A model generated the notes under the pieces. The model was given only the letters and a program-made list of their open reading frames with translations, did no database searches and was not told the DNA's origin. A stretch of 64,000 bases of DNA from an uncultured Bacteroidales bacterium (GTDB taxonomy: Bacteria > Bacteroidota > Bacteroidia > Bacteroidales > FEN-979), in assembly GCA_903837605.1 (NCBI GenBank), contig CAILVF010000013.1, positions 1 through 64,000 on the forward strand, read 5' to 3'. Made by a program: the position numbers and the translations under genes. Numbering within the stretch: the stretch's first letter is position 1; each line of letters opens with the position of its first letter. Positions 8,878 to 17,454 of this stretch are shown in pieces.

Positions 8878-11227
8878 TTATTCAGCTATTCTTAGCTTGG
8901 CGAATTTCAGAAGCAGTTGTTTCTGGCCAATACCGGGGAAAAGCACCGTTGCTTTCTTATTCGGACCAACGCCTTCGATATTAACAACCTTGCCTCTTCC
9001 GAATCGTTCATGTTCAACATCCATGCCTGTGATAATGTCTTCCGTATTGGCAGGGGGAATAGCAGATATTGCAGGGTTCACAGGAGGAACAAGGGGCTTT
9101 TGAGGGGGCTTTCCCGGGCTGTTCACGGGGGCAGCATTGGCAGGTTTCTGGCTGCTGAACTTCCTTGGCGGAAGATTCAGCCCCTGCAGCATGGCCGAGA
9201 AATTCTCGGCAGAATTAAATCCTTCCTTTTTAGGCATGGACCTTGTGGGAAGATCGATCAGTTTTTCAGGAATCTCGCTTATAAACCTGCTGGGCTCACA
9301 CATGGTGAGGTTCCCCCAACGGTAGCGGTTTTCGGAATAGGCCAGTGTGAGCTTGACTTCTGCCCTGGTGATCGCAACATAAAACAACCTGCGCTCCTCT
9401 TCCAGGTCGGTTCTCGAATTCAGGGATTGTATCGAGGGAAACAGGTTTTCCTCAAGCCCTGTGACAAAGACATATGGAAATTCAAGTCCCTTGGCCTGGT
9501 GAACGGTCATCAGAACCACCCTGTCGGTATCGTCCTTGCTGGCCAGGTCCGAATCGGTCAGGAGTGCAATATCCTGGATAAATTCATCAAGGGTACGCAA
9601 AACATTCTCTTCTATTTCGCCGGTTTCGAGGTTGGTCTTTGGAGTATCGGTGAATTCCTTGATCGCATTCAGGAGTTCCTCCATGTTCTCAAAATGGCTT
9701 ACGCCTTCGGGCGTTTTATCTTCATGGAGCTCTTTTATGAGCCCTGATGATGCGGCAATATGCTTGGCCAGTTCAAAAGCATTTTTTGTCTTTAACAGGG
9801 CGCCGAAGCTTTTTATCATCGTAATAAACCCGCTTACTTTTGCCCAGGTATTTTCGGGGAACCTGGGAGTTGCAGGCGGGTTCTCTATGAGATCGAACAG
9901 GCTCTTCTTATGCTCATCAGCGAGGACTATCAGCTTTTCAACAGTTGTTTTCCCGATACCGCGGGCAGGATAGTTGATTACACGAAGGAGGGCATCTTCA
10001 TCCCTTGGATTTATAGCCAGCCTGAAATAAGCGAGCATGTCCTTGATCTCTTTTCTCTGGTAGAACGACAAGCCTCCGTAAATCCTGCAGGGAATATTCA
10101 GCCTTCTCAAAGCTTCCTCCATGACCCTCGACTGTGAGTTTGTCCTGTAAAGTATGGCAAAGGATGTGTTTGGAAGCTGGCTGTTCATTTTATGGCCGAA
10201 AATAGCCTGGGCAACAAGGTTTCCTTCTTCGTTATCGGTTGAGGCATGAAGCAGGGTGATTTTTGAACCTTCGTCATTATCAGTCCATATCTCTTTAAAA
10301 ATCTGATTTTTATTGTTGCTGATGACCTGGTTGGCTGCTTCAACGATGGTTTTGGTGGAACGGTAATTCTGTTCGAGCTTGAAAACCTTGTGATCGGGAT
10401 AATCGCTCCTGAAATTCAGGATGTTCTGAATGTTCGCTCCGCGGAAGGCGTAAATACTTTGAGCATCATCTCCCCACAACGCAGAGATTTTCGTTATTCG
10501 CTGCAAGTTTTTTGACGATGAGGTATTGGGCATAATTCGTGTCCTGGTACTCGTCGACAAGGATATACCTGAATTTCTGCTGGTATTTGTAGAGGACATC
10601 AGGAAAATCGCGAAGCAGGATATTCATGTTGTAGAGAAGGTCGTCAAAATCCATGGCCGAGGACCGCATAAGGCGGTTCTGGTATTGCTGGAAGATCTTT
10701 CCTGTGAGAGGCTTGCCCGCCGCGTTATCATATTCCTGGATCTCCGGGTTTGACTGGTACTCTTCGGAGGAGATCAGGCTGGTCTTTGCCGCCGAGATCC
10801 TTTGGGTGATATAGCCCGGCTGGTAGAGTTTCTCGTCCAGGCTGTTCTCTTTGATCAGGTTTCTGACAACCCTTTTCGAGTCGTCGGAATCATAAATAGT
10901 GTAATTGGAAGGATAACCGAGGCGGTGCCCTTCGATTCGGAGCACCCTTGCAAACACCGAATGGAATGTTCCCATCCACACATTTTTAGCTTCACTGTTG
11001 CCTACAATCGTGAGGATGCGCTCGGTCATCTCCCGGGCGGCCTTGTTTGTAAACGTCAGGGCCAGGATGTGGAAAGGGTCAACTCCCAGTTCCAGCAGGT
11101 AGGCCACCCTGAAAGTTAAAACCCTGGTCTTTCCTGAGCCCGCCCCGGCAATAACCATGACAGGCCCTTCAGTTTCAACAACCGCCTTGCGCTGTGATTC
11201 ATTTAAATTTTCAAGGATTTTCGACAT
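8878..11227 (-). pseudogene. UvrD/PcrA-type ATP-dependent DNA helicase, interrupted by one frameshift
   Basis: An SF1A helicase of about 780 residues encoded in two frames. The first frame (11227 down to about 10470) holds Walker A GAGSGKT (28-34) and the DExx box ILVDEYQDTN. It ends at a stop just after NLCVVG. The second frame resumes exactly there with GDDAQSIYAFRGA (motif III) and continues with motif IV-VI sequences such as VHQAKGLEFPYVF and a C-terminal Tudor-like module (FGRGKVV) typical of PcrA. One extra base in the C-run at 10472-10475 explains the break. It could be a sequencing error or a real lesion. I start at the ATG at 11227; upstream there is only a TTG. Confidence 0.85.
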
Positions 11228-11299
11228 AATTTGAAATCCGGGCAAAGGTAAAAGAATAGGACCTTAACCTCCTCTTTGTGAAAAACTATTTAATTATAT

Positions 11300-11416
11300 T
11301 CATTTACCAGATTCCTGTTTACGTTTACCTGCCATATGCTTACACTTACCAACTGAGAACCTAACACACTTACGTATTTTCCATCTACACTTACCAGTAT
11401 TTTATCAACACTTACC
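11300..11416 (+). promoter_or_regulatory. Phased ACACTTACC repeats upstream of lipoprotein operon (possible LytTR-type operator array)
   Basis: Six 9-bp elements start at 11300 (TCATTTACC), 11321 (ACGTTTACC), 11342 (ACACTTACC), 11366 (ACACTTACG), 11387 (ACACTTACC) and 11408 (ACACTTACC). Steps are 21, 21, 24, 21 and 21 bp, so nearly all lie on the same DNA face. The last copy starts 41 bp before the -7 box. Direct 9-bp repeats on a 21-22-bp pitch, with a core like ACAGTTA, are the known target form of LytTR response regulators. The regulator itself is not in the window. Confidence 0.7.
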
Positions 11417-11448
11417 AATTCCTGCTTCCCTTAAGCATTTGATAGCTA

Positions 11449-11456
11449 TAATTTTG
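11449..11456 (+). promoter_or_regulatory. Promoter -7 box TAATTTTG
   Basis: The sequence fits the Bacteroidota primary sigma factor consensus TAnnTTTG. It lies 36 bp before the ATG of the first lipoprotein gene and 41 bp after the start of the nearest ACACTTACC element. Confidence 0.7.
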
Positions 11457-11491
11457 CGAGCAGTGTAAAGTGTCCTTTAACCATTTTAGCG

Positions 11492-11875
11492 ATGAAAACA
11501 AACATATATAAGTTAGGGTCTACATTATTAATAATTTTATTATTAATAGTATTCAGCTGCAAGAAAGACATAAATTCCATTGCTCCTGACCAGGCCTCCG
11601 GGAAACTGAAATCCATGAGCGATTTAAAAGTCTCTTCCGACTTCAACTGGAAGACCACACAAAATATCGACATGGAACTCACTTCACCTGAAAAAGCTTC
11701 TTTGGTTGTTAAATCGGCTTCAGGTGTTGTTTTTCAGAAAGCCCTGCTCCAGGGAGGTGAAACATATAAGACATCAATAACCATCCCGAATTATATGAAG
11801 GAACTGACTTTTGTTGTAAACGGAGTTTCATCCGTCATTAATATACAAAACAACCGGGTTATCCATTCTTTTTAA
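11492..11875 (+). CDS. Small lipoprotein with the N-terminal module of LruC proteins
   Basis: A 127-residue predicted lipoprotein: charged start, hydrophobic stretch (about 10-21), then lipobox VFSC with Cys23. The mature part contains MSDLKVSSDFNWKTTQNI, which closely resembles the N-terminal module MKDLVVSSSFSWNTDHNV of the LruC lipoprotein at 17455-19524. It therefore looks like a free-standing version of that module, encoded 12 bp upstream of a LruC-domain gene. Function is unknown; outer-membrane or periplasmic location is likely. It is the first gene of the operon behind the phased repeats. Confidence 0.75.
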   Translation: MKTNIYKLGSTLLIILLLIVFSCKKDINSIAPDQASGKLKSMSDLKVSSDFNWKTTQNIDMELTSPEKASLVVKSASGVVFQKALLQGGETYKTSITIPNYMKELTFVVNGVSSVINIQNNRVIHSF

Positions 11876-11887
11876 ACCTGTGATACC

Positions 11888-13924
11888 ATGAAAAAGACAA
11901 TATTCTCCCGGGTTAAAAGCCTCTTAATGATCTTGATTGCGACGGTTTTGCTGCCATCAATGATTTTTGCACAAACCAAGTCGATTTGCGATATCTATAA
12001 AAATAACGGAGGTGGTTATTCCACAACGATAACTTCAGTTGTTTGCAATCAATCAGATCATTCCCATACAATAGTGCTGAGGGTCGAACATAATGGCTGC
12101 GACGGTATAAGTTGCCCTGCGATTTCCCGCTTCAGCATTCAGGCTGCAGCCGGCACGTATTCAAACGTGGCAATCAGTATCCTCTACGGAGGGATGTCAT
12201 TCACAGGGATCAATTACGGTCCTGTTCTTTCGGGCGACCCCTGGAACGGGTTCAGGATCGAAGGGATCAGCGGTATCGGCAACGGCGTTGCAGGCGTGTT
12301 TACGATCTCTTACAAACTTACAGGTCCTTTTCAGGATCAGCAGGTTTCGGCCAGGGCAGGAGCCCTGCTTCAGCTTGCATCGTTCACAGCAGCAGATTTT
12401 CAGAGTGTCATGACATGTTATAATACCGATTGTTCCGGCGGGGGTTTAACAGGCCCTACCGCTAACAACGACAATGCCACAACACCTCAGAATACGCCGG
12501 TGACCCTGAATGTACTGGCAAATGATGTTGCAGGATCAGGTGCATTGGTGCCATCTACTGTAGCTTTCATACCCGGGACCCAGCCAAATCCCGCAACTGT
12601 AGGGACCTTCACGGTAAATCCTGTTACGGGTGCTGTCACCTTTACACCGGTCGCAACTTATACCGGCCTGGCTTCAATACAGTATAAAGTTTGCGATGTG
12701 AACAGCTTATGCAGCACTGCAACCATTACAGTGAATATCACAGCCTCTCTGATTCCTCCAACTGCCATGAATGACAATGCCACAACTTCATTGAATACAC
12801 CCGTTAATATCAGTATCCTCACGAATGATATCCAGGGGTCAGGCGCACTGGTACCTGCCTCGGTAACATTTGTTCCCGGTACGGCTCCGCCGGTTTCTAA
12901 AGGGGTTTTTACAAAAAACAACCTGGGCGTGGTAACATTTACTCCTGCAAACGGATACACTGGGACCGCCACGATTCAATACACGGTTTGCGATGTTAAT
13001 GCCTTATGCAGTTCAGCGACCATCACCGTTACGGTAAGCGGAGGTGGCGGCGACACTGATGGAGACGGCTGCCCTGATGATGTGGATGATTATCCTAATG
13101 ATCCCACCAGGTGTTTCGACAATTATTTCCCGGCAGGGGGCAATGGAACTCTCGCTTATGAAGACCTCTGGCCTTCAAAGGGGGATTATGATTTCAATGA
13201 TGTCGTTCTGGATTACCGCTTCAAAACTGTAACCAATTCCTCCAATAAAGTTGTTGAAATCTTTGCAACTTTCATCCTCAAAGCTTCAGGTGCTGAATTC
13301 CATAATGGTTTCGGCTTCCAGCTGCCAACAATAAATGTAGATCCTTCCACTATGACGGTGACAGGATCCCATTTATCACATTCCATTGTTTCACTTAACA
13401 ACCATGGACTTGAAAACTCTCAGGCCAAACCGACAATCATCGTGTTTGATGATTTCTTTGACCTGATGCCGAACCCTGGTTGCGGAATAGGGGTGAACAC
13501 CACTCCCGGTTGTGCTTATGTTGACCCGGTCACAATTTCCCTGCATATTTCATTCAGCAGCCCGGTTTATACAATGACCCAAACCAACGTTGAAAATTTC
13601 AACCCCTTCATTTTCGTAGGGCTTGACAGGGCACATGAAGTGCACCTTCCCGATTACGTGCCCACAAGCCTTGCAAACCAGGGCTTCTTCGGCACCTACG
13701 ACGATATGACCAATATTGCAACGAACAAATATTATAAAACGGTGAATAACCTGCCTTGGGCGATAAACCTGATCGAAAGCTTTGCATACCCCAATGAGAT
13801 GGTCGACATCATACACACTTACAACCATTTCGTGGAATGGGCAACCAGCGGAGGCTTGTTATACCAGGACTGGTATATGGATAAGCCCGCCTACCGTAAT
13901 GCTTCGAATATCTATATTCATTGA
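11888..13924 (+). CDS. Secreted cadherin-like repeat and LruC (DUF4842) domain protein
   Basis: A 678-residue exported protein with a Sec signal peptide ending near MIFAQ (about residue 29). After a beta-rich region (30-185) come two Ig/cadherin-like repeats of about 95 residues, each with NDNATT, LxNDxxGSGAL and TIQYxVCDVNxLCS signatures (about 190-285 and 288-383). A thrombospondin type 3-like calcium loop DTDGDGCPDDVDDYP follows, then a LruC/DUF4842 domain beginning with YEDLWPSKGDYDFNDVV. No sorting domain of T9SS type is evident at the C-terminus. Probably a cell-surface protein; ligand unknown. It is the second gene of a three-gene unit. Confidence 0.82.
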   Translation: MKKTIFSRVKSLLMILIATVLLPSMIFAQTKSICDIYKNNGGGYSTTITSVVCNQSDHSHTIVLRVEHNGCDGISCPAISRFSIQAAAGTYSNVAISILYGGMSFTGINYGPVLSGDPWNGFRIEGISGIGNGVAGVFTISYKLTGPFQDQQVSARAGALLQLASFTAADFQSVMTCYNTDCSGGGLTGPTANNDNATTPQNTPVTLNVLANDVAGSGALVPSTVAFIPGTQPNPATVGTFTVNPVTGAVTFTPVATYTGLASIQYKVCDVNSLCSTATITVNITASLIPPTAMNDNATTSLNTPVNISILTNDIQGSGALVPASVTFVPGTAPPVSKGVFTKNNLGVVTFTPANGYTGTATIQYTVCDVNALCSSATITVTVSGGGGDTDGDGCPDDVDDYPNDPTRCFDNYFPAGGNGTLAYEDLWPSKGDYDFNDVVLDYRFKTVTNSSNKVVEIFATFILKASGAEFHNGFGFQLPTINVDPSTMTVTGSHLSHSIVSLNNHGLENSQAKPTIIVFDDFFDLMPNPGCGIGVNTTPGCAYVDPVTISLHISFSSPVYTMTQTNVENFNPFIFVGLDRAHEVHLPDYVPTSLANQGFFGTYDDMTNIATNKYYKTVNNLPWAINLIESFAYPNEMVDIIHTYNHFVEWATSGGLLYQDWYMDKPAYRNASNIYIH

Positions 13925-13987
13925 GATTATTTTAACTGAGGATATTAACAATCAAGAAATTAATCATTAATCAAAACAATTAGCAAA

Positions 13988-15466
13988 ATGAAAAAATTAG
14001 CGTTAATCTTAACAGTTCTTGGCCTGGTGTTCGCATTTGCAGCCTGCAACAAGTTCAGAACTACGGAACCTGCTTCACAACAGGCCGCACAGGGGGTTAG
14101 TTTCACTATTGCTCCGGGGCAGACAGGCGGACTGAAATCCACGGCCAGCACTGACTGTTTCTTGCAGACGGCAAACTATGCAAAAATCACTATTGACAGC
14201 AAGCATTATGTAAGGGCTATATTCTACGTGGATGGCAAACCATACACAAACACCCTTCAGCTTGGGACCGGATTGCATAGCTTGCAGGAATTTACCATTT
14301 GGAGTGACAACCAGACTCCAAACGATTCCACCGATGATGCAATGCTTTCGGCTGTGCCTCATACAGGATCGGCGTATTCACCATATGTAAGCTCACCATT
14401 GGATATTACATTCACGGTAGAAGCATTTAAAAAGACACAGCTCCCTGTTGAAGCAATATGTTATCAGCCCAGCAACTATACCGATTTCGGCTTCACTTTC
14501 TTCCAGATTGAACAGGTCACTGTTCGCGAACAGCCATTTTTTGGTGACCTCTGTATTAAAAGCATCGCAGAATATTCCATTACGGGTTCGCCATACCTTG
14601 CACAATCCAATGGTATACAATTGGACCTTCCGGCAATCTTTAAAATTGAGGTATACAGGAATAATGTACTGAAGAACACCTTCAATAATGAGGCATGGAA
14701 TGGTGAAGGCCAGCCGCTGAAGGTGTTGTATGCCGACAGGCAGGGAGTTGCCGATAATTTCGAGTTCAAACTCTATGTTAAAGTCAGGAAAGGCCCGGGA
14801 TTTGATTATGTATATTTCAAGAGCTGGACCATTTCCGATGCCCAGGTGATCCCGCAGAACAGCGATGGAGTCTGTGACTTCTCCATTGGTTATTGTAATC
14901 CGAATGCTGATTATGTTCTTCCTCCATGGATCAATCTGCCGAATACCGCTACCTACACCATTACCGGCGCTTACGGCCCGGGTTCACTGGGTGGCTATGT
15001 AGATGCAAGCCTAACGAATGTGCTTTCAGGATATGAAATTGTAAACGGGACGTTTGCTTCATGGTGCTGCGATCATCAGACAACCATTAATGTGGGAACA
15101 GCATACAACATGGACGTGTATTCTTCGCTGTATCCCGCACTGCTTCCCGCTTTCGGACAAACTATACCCTGGGATAAGATCAACTGGCTGCTTAACCACC
15201 TTGATTGGTACCCCGGTTATCATTGGTATGATTTACAGGGAGCAATCTGGTTATTTGACAATCCTGCATGGGACGGCGTAGCCCATAGCAGTGTCCCCAA
15301 CCTTACTGCAATGATGACCCAGATGCATAACGATGCAAACGCTTATGGAGCCAATTACAAGGTTCCTACAGGCGGATGGGCTGCAGTTGTCTTCATCCCG
15401 ACAGGCACTCCTCCCAACGCACCGACCCCTACAATCCAGACCATGTTTATTAAACTTGACCCCTGA
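13988..15466 (+). CDS. Lipoprotein with putative internal thioester domain (paralogue 1)
   Basis: A 492-residue predicted lipoprotein (lipobox FAAC, Cys20). The first 300 residues are beta-rich and unassigned. From about 320 to 470 the sequence fits thioester adhesin-type domains: SWCCDHQTTI with Cys360, then KINWLLNHLDW, then YDLQGAIW with Gln417. In known thioester domains the Cys side chain and the Gln in a xQxAIW motif form an internal bond used for covalent attachment. This assignment is from motifs only. It follows the LruC gene by 63 bp with no terminator between, so it is probably the third operon gene. A close full-length paralogue of the same length lies at 15698. Confidence 0.8.
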   Translation: MKKLALILTVLGLVFAFAACNKFRTTEPASQQAAQGVSFTIAPGQTGGLKSTASTDCFLQTANYAKITIDSKHYVRAIFYVDGKPYTNTLQLGTGLHSLQEFTIWSDNQTPNDSTDDAMLSAVPHTGSAYSPYVSSPLDITFTVEAFKKTQLPVEAICYQPSNYTDFGFTFFQIEQVTVREQPFFGDLCIKSIAEYSITGSPYLAQSNGIQLDLPAIFKIEVYRNNVLKNTFNNEAWNGEGQPLKVLYADRQGVADNFEFKLYVKVRKGPGFDYVYFKSWTISDAQVIPQNSDGVCDFSIGYCNPNADYVLPPWINLPNTATYTITGAYGPGSLGGYVDASLTNVLSGYEIVNGTFASWCCDHQTTINVGTAYNMDVYSSLYPALLPAFGQTIPWDKINWLLNHLDWYPGYHWYDLQGAIWLFDNPAWDGVAHSSVPNLTAMMTQMHNDANAYGANYKVPTGGWAAVVFIPTGTPPNAPTPTIQTMFIKLDP

Positions 15467-15495
15467 TAAAGTAAGGATAAGATTATCAATTTATT

Positions 15496-15532
15496 AAAAG
15501 GAGGCTGTCCCATATGGACGGCCTCCTTTTTT
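15496..15532 (+). terminator. Rho-independent terminator
   Basis: A perfect 10-bp stem AAAAGGAGGC/GCCTCCTTTT (15496-15505 with 15521-15530), an inner GTCC/GGAC pairing and a T-run. It ends the first three-gene unit. Confidence 0.9.
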
Positions 15533-15560
15533 AATATACCCGGATACCTTTTATTATAGT

Positions 15561-15590
15561 ACACTTACTAAGAATAGAACCACACTTACT
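15561..15590 (+). promoter_or_regulatory. Two ACACTTACT elements 21 bp apart (operator copy 2)
   Basis: ACACTTACT starts at 15561 and at 15582, a 21-bp step. The second copy starts exactly 41 bp before the -7 box TATATTTG, the same geometry as at 11408/11449. It is followed by TTATCGCTT, also found in operator copy 3. Confidence 0.7.
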
Positions 15591-15622
15591 TGTTATCGCT
15601 TTTCCTCGCCACAGGGTAGTCA

Positions 15623-15630
15623 TATATTTG
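15623..15630 (+). promoter_or_regulatory. Promoter -7 box TATATTTG
   Basis: The sequence matches TAnnTTTG and lies about 67 bp before the chosen ATG of the second thioester lipoprotein gene. Confidence 0.7.
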
Positions 15631-15697
15631 TACTTCATTGAATAAAAGGAATTTAATCGCATCAGGCATGAAACCATTAATCCAAAAAATAAAGACC

Positions 15698-17176
15698 ATG
15701 AAAAAGCTAATGCTTATTTTAACAATTCTTGGGTTAGTCTTTGTTTTTGCAAGTTGTAACAAGCAGAAAACAGAGACCCCCGGCACCCAGCAATCCAACC
15801 AGGGTGTTAGCTTCTCAATTGCCCCCGGCCAAACCGGAGGGCTGAAATCTACCGCAAGTACTGACTGTTTTTCACAAACAGCCAATTATGCGAAAATCAC
15901 AATTGACGGTAAACATTATCTCAGGGCAATATTTTATGTCGATGGGGTTCCTTACACCAATACTCTGCAATTAGGCACCGGCTTGCATACTTTGCAGGAA
16001 TTTACCATCTGGAGTGATCACCAGACACCGAATGATTCTACCGATGATGTGATGCTTTCGGCAGTTCCTCACAGCGGTTCAACTTATTCACCTTATGTGT
16101 CTTCCCCTCTGGATATTGCTTTCTCGGTTGAGGCTTTCAAAAAGACACAGGTGCCGGTTGAGGCATTATGTTATCAGCCAAGCAATTATACCGATTTTGG
16201 ATTTACATTTTTCCAGATTGAGGAGGTTACCCTTCGCGAACAGCCTTTCTTTGGTGACCTTTGTATTAAGAGCATAGCTGATTATTCAATACCGGGTTCA
16301 CCATACCTTGCACAGTCAAACGGCATCCAAATTGACCTTCCTGCAATCTTTAAAATTGATGTTTACAGGAACAATGTTCTGGTCAACTCATTCAGCAATG
16401 CCGCATGGCATGGTGAAGGGCAGCCGTTAAAAGTACAGTATGCCGACAGAAAAGGCATTCCCGATAATTTCGAGTTCAAACTCTATGTGATGGTCAGAAA
16501 AGGACCCGGCTTTGATTATGTTTATTTTAAAAGCTGGACATTTGCTGATGCACAGGTGATTCCGCAGAATGCCGACGGCGTTTGCGACTTTTCCATAGGA
16601 TATTGCAATCCCAATGCCGACTATGTTCTTCCTCCGTGGATCAACCTGCCGGCCACGTCAACATATACAATAACAGGAGCTTATGCTCCCGGTTCACAAG
16701 GCGGTTATGTCGATGCAAACCTGACAAACATTTCAGGCGGATATGAAGTAGCAAACGGGCTTTATGCTTCATGGTGCTGTGACCACCAGACCAATATCAC
16801 TGTGGGCCAAAGCTACAATATGAACGTGTTTTCATCATTATATCCTGACTTGCTCCCGGCTTTTGCGCAAAGCAGGCCCTGGGACAAATACAACTGGCTG
16901 TTAAATCATTTAGACTGGTATGCAGGATATCATTGGTACGATCTCCAGGGTGCATTATGGCTGCTTGAATCCCCGGCATGGAATGGTGTTGCCGAAGGCG
17001 GTGTGCCTAATGTTACAGCTTTGATGACCCAAATGAAAAACGATGCCAATGCCTATGGCAGCGGATATAAAGTCCCTACCGGCGGATGGGCGGCAGTTGT
17101 ATTCATTCCGGTTGGAACCCCGGGTAATGCTCCGAACCCGACCATACAGACCATGTTTATCAAACTGGATCCGTAA
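15698..17176 (+). CDS. Lipoprotein with putative internal thioester domain (paralogue 2)
   Basis: A 492-residue lipoprotein, the same length as the product of 13988-15466 and strongly similar over its whole length, so a tandem duplication is clear. The lipobox is FASC (Cys20). The thioester-type motifs are conserved: ASWCCDHQT with Cys360, YNWLLNHLDW, and YDLQGALW with Gln417. I chose the ATG at 15698, which opens the signal peptide MKKLMLILTILG; in-frame codons further upstream (ATG at 15668) would put 10 polar residues before it. It is alone between a promoter with phased repeats and a terminator. Confidence 0.8.
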   Translation: MKKLMLILTILGLVFVFASCNKQKTETPGTQQSNQGVSFSIAPGQTGGLKSTASTDCFSQTANYAKITIDGKHYLRAIFYVDGVPYTNTLQLGTGLHTLQEFTIWSDHQTPNDSTDDVMLSAVPHSGSTYSPYVSSPLDIAFSVEAFKKTQVPVEALCYQPSNYTDFGFTFFQIEEVTLREQPFFGDLCIKSIADYSIPGSPYLAQSNGIQIDLPAIFKIDVYRNNVLVNSFSNAAWHGEGQPLKVQYADRKGIPDNFEFKLYVMVRKGPGFDYVYFKSWTFADAQVIPQNADGVCDFSIGYCNPNADYVLPPWINLPATSTYTITGAYAPGSQGGYVDANLTNISGGYEVANGLYASWCCDHQTNITVGQSYNMNVFSSLYPDLLPAFAQSRPWDKYNWLLNHLDWYAGYHWYDLQGALWLLESPAWNGVAEGGVPNVTALMTQMKNDANAYGSGYKVPTGGWAAVVFIPVGTPGNAPNPTIQTMFIKLDP

Positions 17177-17201
17177 TTAAGTACAGCAGAAAAATTCAGA
17201 T

Positions 17202-17239
17202 GGAGGGACGCTATGGATAACATGGCGTCCCTCCTTTTT
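17202..17239 (+). terminator. Rho-independent terminator
   Basis: A 10-bp stem GGAGGGACGC/GCGTCCCTCC (17202-17211 with 17225-17234) followed by TTTTT. It ends the single-gene unit of paralogue 2. Confidence 0.9.
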
Positions 17240-17329
17240 GATTGTAAATACACTCATTTCAACAATAAAAGCGATAATCTGCTAAATTAAACAGACACGC
17301 AGCAGCAGGTTGTAAATGCTTACTGTGCG

Positions 17330-17380
17330 ACAGTTCGGGCAAATTTTAGAACACTTGCTAATCCGTCCTTCACACCTGCT
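17330..17380 (+). promoter_or_regulatory. Three phased elements 21 bp apart (operator copy 3)
   Basis: ACAGTTCGG at 17330, ACACTTGCT at 17351 and ACACCTGCT at 17372 step by exactly 21 bp. The last copy starts 42 bp before the -7 box. ACAGTT is the core of classical LytTR sites, which supports the same type of regulator. The copies are more diverged than in the other two regions. Confidence 0.6.
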
Positions 17381-17413
17381 TATTATCGCTTGATTCAACC
17401 ACTTGCCTGGATG

Positions 17414-17421
17414 TATTTTTG
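17414..17421 (+). promoter_or_regulatory. Promoter -7 box TATTTTTG
   Basis: The sequence fits TAnnTTTG. The expected transcript start is near 17428, which excludes TTG at 17419 as the translation start of the next gene and favours ATG at 17455. Confidence 0.65.
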
Positions 17422-17454
17422 CATGTAACCATGAGACCAAAAAATCAGAAAACA

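Noticed and set aside
11300-11416. Phased ACACTTACC repeats as a CRISPR or transposon end
   Set aside because: Only 9 bp are conserved per 21-bp unit, and the spacing is tied to the promoter in three places, which fits an operator.
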